Shown piece by piece: positions 27,407-29,550 of a stretch of DNA of 29,550 nucleotides. This DNA is from a virus. The translations under genes were made by a program, and so were the position numbers. The notes below the pieces were generated by a model. That model did no database searches. It saw only the letters and a list, made by a program, of their open reading frames with translations, and was not told the origin of the DNA. The DNA is taken from positions 1 through 29,550 of IMG/VR virus record IMGVR_UViG_3300025087_000255, one strand, 5' to 3'. The stretch's first letter is position 1. Each line of letters opens with the position of its first letter.

Positions 27407-27721
27407 CTATTCAGTTGTCGGGATGAACTTCTCGTAGATGCTCATGGCCTCCAAGGGGAGTTTCTTCTCCTTGGATAGGCGCTTGAGACCGTCCACGATG
27501 ATGTCTGTCGCCTTCTCTCCGATTGGGATGTCGGCTTCGCCGTTTTCCTTCCACTCGGTGCGGCCCGTTTCGAGGTCGCTGGTGATGCCCCACGCTTTCA
27601 ACTCTTCCTCCGAAAAGGAAAGAGCAAGCCGTAGGGCAGTAAGGATTTTCAGCGTTGCGTAGTCCCCCTCTTTGGGAAGGACTTTCGAGACCACTAGTCT
27701 CTCAAGTATCGACAGGTTCAT
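27407..27721 (-). CDS. Conserved small phage protein, 104 residues
   Basis: Starts MNLSILERLVVSKVLPKEGD with AAGGAG eight bases before the ATG. YATLKILTALRLALSFSEEEL and the C-terminal GEKATDIIVDGLKRLSKEKKLPLE follow a pattern seen in small phage proteins encoded near capsid genes (LK....LR..L..SEEE). Function unknown; helical. Confidence 0.7.
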   Translation of the reverse strand: MNLSILERLVVSKVLPKEGDYATLKILTALRLALSFSEEELKAWGITSDLETGRTEWKENGEADIPIGEKATDIIVDGLKRLSKEKKLPLEAMSIYEKFIPTTE

Positions 27722-27733
27722 CCGTTATTCTCC

Positions 27734-28366
27734 TTACGTGCAGCTATCCGGAACCATCGGGATGTTGTAGACCGAACTCCCGAACTTCACTCGTAGCGCG
27801 AACGTGGCCGCGTCGCTCACGGCGTATGCAGCAACCATGCGCGATGTTCCGATGGCGGTCGAACTTTGAATGAAGTATTCGGGGGGCGTGACACCGATGA
27901 TCCCGATGGCGCAGCCCCAAGTTCCGCTTGCGCCGGCGGATTCGACCATCAGCCCGGCGTCAAGGCCAGAGCCGACGGTAGCCGCGGCCTCTTCCGAGTA
28001 GGCGTGGAAGCCTGCCCGGTAGGTCGGAGGCGTAGCCGATGCCATGGGCGCGAAGTACACGGTGTAGCCGCTCAGGATGCCTCCGGAGGTGAACGTGCCG
28101 CTTTCCGCGATGTAGATGTAGCCCCCGGAGACCTCGCCAGCGTGCGCTCCGCCGAGGAACAGGTCTGCCGCAAACGCGTTGATTTGCGCCCCGGCTGACT
28201 CGCCCCCGGTCTGTGTGATGCTGGCATAGAACGGCTGGATGTACCCGGACGTGACCGTAGTGGCGTCCGTCAGGGTGATGGAGTGGAAGTTGTCCGCTCC
28301 CTTGTCCGTGAACGATTGGTCATTCACGTCGTACAGTGCCATTGCGAGGCCGTCGTAACCAGCCAT
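27734..28366 (-). CDS. Virion protein, beta-rich, 210 residues
   Basis: Starts MAGYDGLAMALYDVNDQSFT, after GGAGGCCTAAG. Very rich in Ala, Gly, Ser and Thr with alternating strands (TSGGILSGYTVYFAPMASAT, GSGLDAGLMVESAGASGTWG), the composition of head decoration or fibre proteins. It directly follows the capsid gene, so a head decoration or head fibre role is likely. It ends VPDSCT. Confidence 0.65.
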   Translation of the reverse strand: MAGYDGLAMALYDVNDQSFTDKGADNFHSITLTDATTVTSGYIQPFYASITQTGGESAGAQINAFAADLFLGGAHAGEVSGGYIYIAESGTFTSGGILSGYTVYFAPMASATPPTYRAGFHAYSEEAAATVGSGLDAGLMVESAGASGTWGCAIGIIGVTPPEYFIQSSTAIGTSRMVAAYAVSDAATFALRVKFGSSVYNIPMVPDSCT

Positions 28367-28367
28367 C

Positions 28368-29456
28368 TTAGGCCTCCTCGCTCACGGCAAACTCGCCGCG
28401 GTAGAGCCAGTTCTCGGAGGGACGACCATATCCGCCGTACCACTTCCAGGCGAACGAGGTCCACTGATCGGCAAGACCTTGTTTCTTCGGACCAACCAGT
28501 TCTCCGAACTCTCCGATGTCGGGCGCGAAGATCTTGGCCATGGACTGGGGCCCGCCGAACAGGATGGTGTGAACACTGTCGGCGTCCTGGACGGTTGCAC
28601 CAGCCGCGTGGGCGAACTTAAGTCCGCCGTTCGGGCCCTCGCCGACGATCACGAGAGCGGTGCTCGACCCCGAGATCACTTTCACCCGCTCATTGCCCGG
28701 GTAGAAGGTGCTCGAAGACTCTGTCCCATCCACGATGTTGAGCCACTGGTTCACGGCAAGGTTAGTCGTGGTTCCGACCGCGATGGTCCTCGCCAAGCGA
28801 GCTGCGGCCGAGGCCAGGGTTGTCGCGATGGTGTTTCCACCAGTCGAGAGCCCAGCCCCGTACAGGGTCTTGGCGAAGCCGCTAGCAACGACGCGGAACG
28901 AGTGCAGGCGTCCCACTTCGTTGTTCAGAACCATGTCCTTGTCCTGATACTGCGCGACATTGAGGACAACGGTCCCATTGGCGCCTCGGGCGATGTCGTT
29001 CAGAACGAAGTGGTCCATCAGAGCCGCCCAGGAGGTCGGCTTTCCTTCGCCTTCCCATCCCGGGCAACTGAACTGGCTCAGGCGGGCCGCAACGTTCGCG
29101 AAGACGCCATCCGAAGCATAGTGTGTCGTAGTTCCTGCGGCCAGTGAAGCGCGCGCGGCAGCTCGGTAGACCAGGGACCCGTTGAGGGCCGCCTCACCAG
29201 CTTTGAACTCCACAAACTCCATCATGTTCTGCCCGACCTTCATGGGCGAACTGGAGCCATAGTTCGTGAAGTACTGGATCAGCGCCTTCTGCGAGGTCTG
29301 GATGCCATCACCGAACATGTCCACGGTGATGTCAGTCGAGGCATCCGCAAGGGTCTGGGGAGTGATGTCCGAAATCTGGCTCAGAGGCGTGGTAGAGATC
29401 CCCATGTCTGAGAGGAAGGTAATCCGGACGGTCCCGCCCTTCGAGAGATCCGCCAT
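28368..29456 (-). CDS. Major capsid protein candidate, 362 residues
   Basis: Begins MADLSKGGTVRITFLSDMG and ends NWLYRGEFAVSEEA. The middle is Ala/Gly-rich; MKVGQNMMEFVEFKAGEAAL and FAWKWYGGYGRPSENWLYRG are typical of capsid proteins that fold like HK97, and the C-terminal aromatic block recurs in metagenomic capsid proteins (N4-gp56 type has a similar end). A portal or scaffold gene is not visible. The ATG at 29456 has no Shine-Dalgarno and lies 41 bases from a divergent gene of other origin. Confidence 0.65.
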   Translation of the reverse strand: MADLSKGGTVRITFLSDMGISTTPLSQISDITPQTLADASTDITVDMFGDGIQTSQKALIQYFTNYGSSSPMKVGQNMMEFVEFKAGEAALNGSLVYRAAARASLAAGTTTHYASDGVFANVAARLSQFSCPGWEGEGKPTSWAALMDHFVLNDIARGANGTVVLNVAQYQDKDMVLNNEVGRLHSFRVVASGFAKTLYGAGLSTGGNTIATTLASAAARLARTIAVGTTTNLAVNQWLNIVDGTESSSTFYPGNERVKVISGSSTALVIVGEGPNGGLKFAHAAGATVQDADSVHTILFGGPQSMAKIFAPDIGEFGELVGPKKQGLADQWTSFAWKWYGGYGRPSENWLYRGEFAVSEEA

Positions 29457-29497
29457 CGACTGAGCCGCACCCGCCGGCGCTCGCGTAGGGTCGGGGC

Positions 29498-29550
29498 ATG
29501 CCTCTCGACCTCGACGCGATCTATGTCGACCTGCACCGCCACCCCGAGCT
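29498..29550 (+). CDS. M20-family amidohydrolase/peptidase, N-terminal fragment
   Basis: The 17 visible codons read MPLDLDAIYVDLHRHPE, then Leu; DLHRHPEL is the signature opening of M20 amidohydrolases and carboxypeptidases (L...LH..PEL). Codons are strongly GC-rich at the third position, unlike the phage genes. TAGGGT lies six bases before the ATG, a leaderless-type promoter spacing as used in actinobacteria. It probably belongs to a bacterial chromosome, so the join near 29457 deserves checking. Confidence 0.6.
   Translation, partial: MPLDLDAIYVDLHRHPE

Overview
The window reads as part of a double-stranded DNA tailed bacteriophage genome (or prophage or metagenomic phage contig) of about 57% GC by eye. 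The host cannot be named from sequence alone. Shine-Dalgarno sites are strong (GGAGG) and the clear promoters are sigma70-like, often with an extended -10, so the host is a bacterium. Genes are packed with ATGA/GTGA/TGATG overlaps, most are small, and virion, lysis, recombination and homing-endonuclease genes sit together.

Layout. (1) 1-660: a leftward group of small genes, with a promoter that seems to start its transcript at the first AUG. (2) 744-3131: a rightward accessory operon of nine small genes, including zinc-binding proteins, a pentapeptide-repeat beta-helix protein and a DUF5658-like membrane protein, joined by near-identical GGAGGCATGACCATG junctions. (3) 10843 down to 3094: a long leftward operon with a GIY-YIG (T5orf172-type) protein, a run of small coiled-coil and zinc proteins (one a recent fusion of two genes), a GH25-like lysozyme candidate, tiny membrane proteins, a VRR-NUC-type nuclease, a DUF551-like protein, a GIY-YIG/NUMOD3 homing endonuclease, a metalloprotease-like protein and an orphan DNA methyltransferase. 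(4) 10916-11301: no convincing gene but very dense hairpins, then a 57-residue gene and an HTH-HNH endonuclease with its own apparently leaderless promoter. (5) 12211-16590: a rightward operon with a DUF7666-like protein, several typical small phage proteins, a likely DNA-metabolism protein of 296 residues, a strongly folded leader before a membrane protein, and a Myb-like/metallophosphoesterase protein. (6) 29456 down to 16537: the leftward virion module, running from the major capsid protein candidate through minor head and tail proteins, two glycan-type genes, tail fibre, coiled-coil/membrane protein, holin, and then HNH endonucleases.

The most unusual region is 18415-19047, between the holin and the coiled-coil/membrane protein. 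It holds two tandem copies of a structured RNA of about 170-177 nt on the minus strand. Each copy is closed by a long terminal stem, and a conserved scaffold includes a GCAA-capped hairpin. A hairpin near the 3' end differs completely in sequence between copies but keeps its ability to pair. A promoter overlapping or abutting a perfect 16-bp palindrome lies just upstream, and a holin fragment lies between the copies. This looks like an undescribed phage non-coding RNA.

At the right edge the sequence changes abruptly, 40 bp after the capsid gene start, to GC-rich DNA encoding the start of an M20-type amidohydrolase. Terminase and portal genes would be expected there, so this may be a chimeric join or an element boundary.
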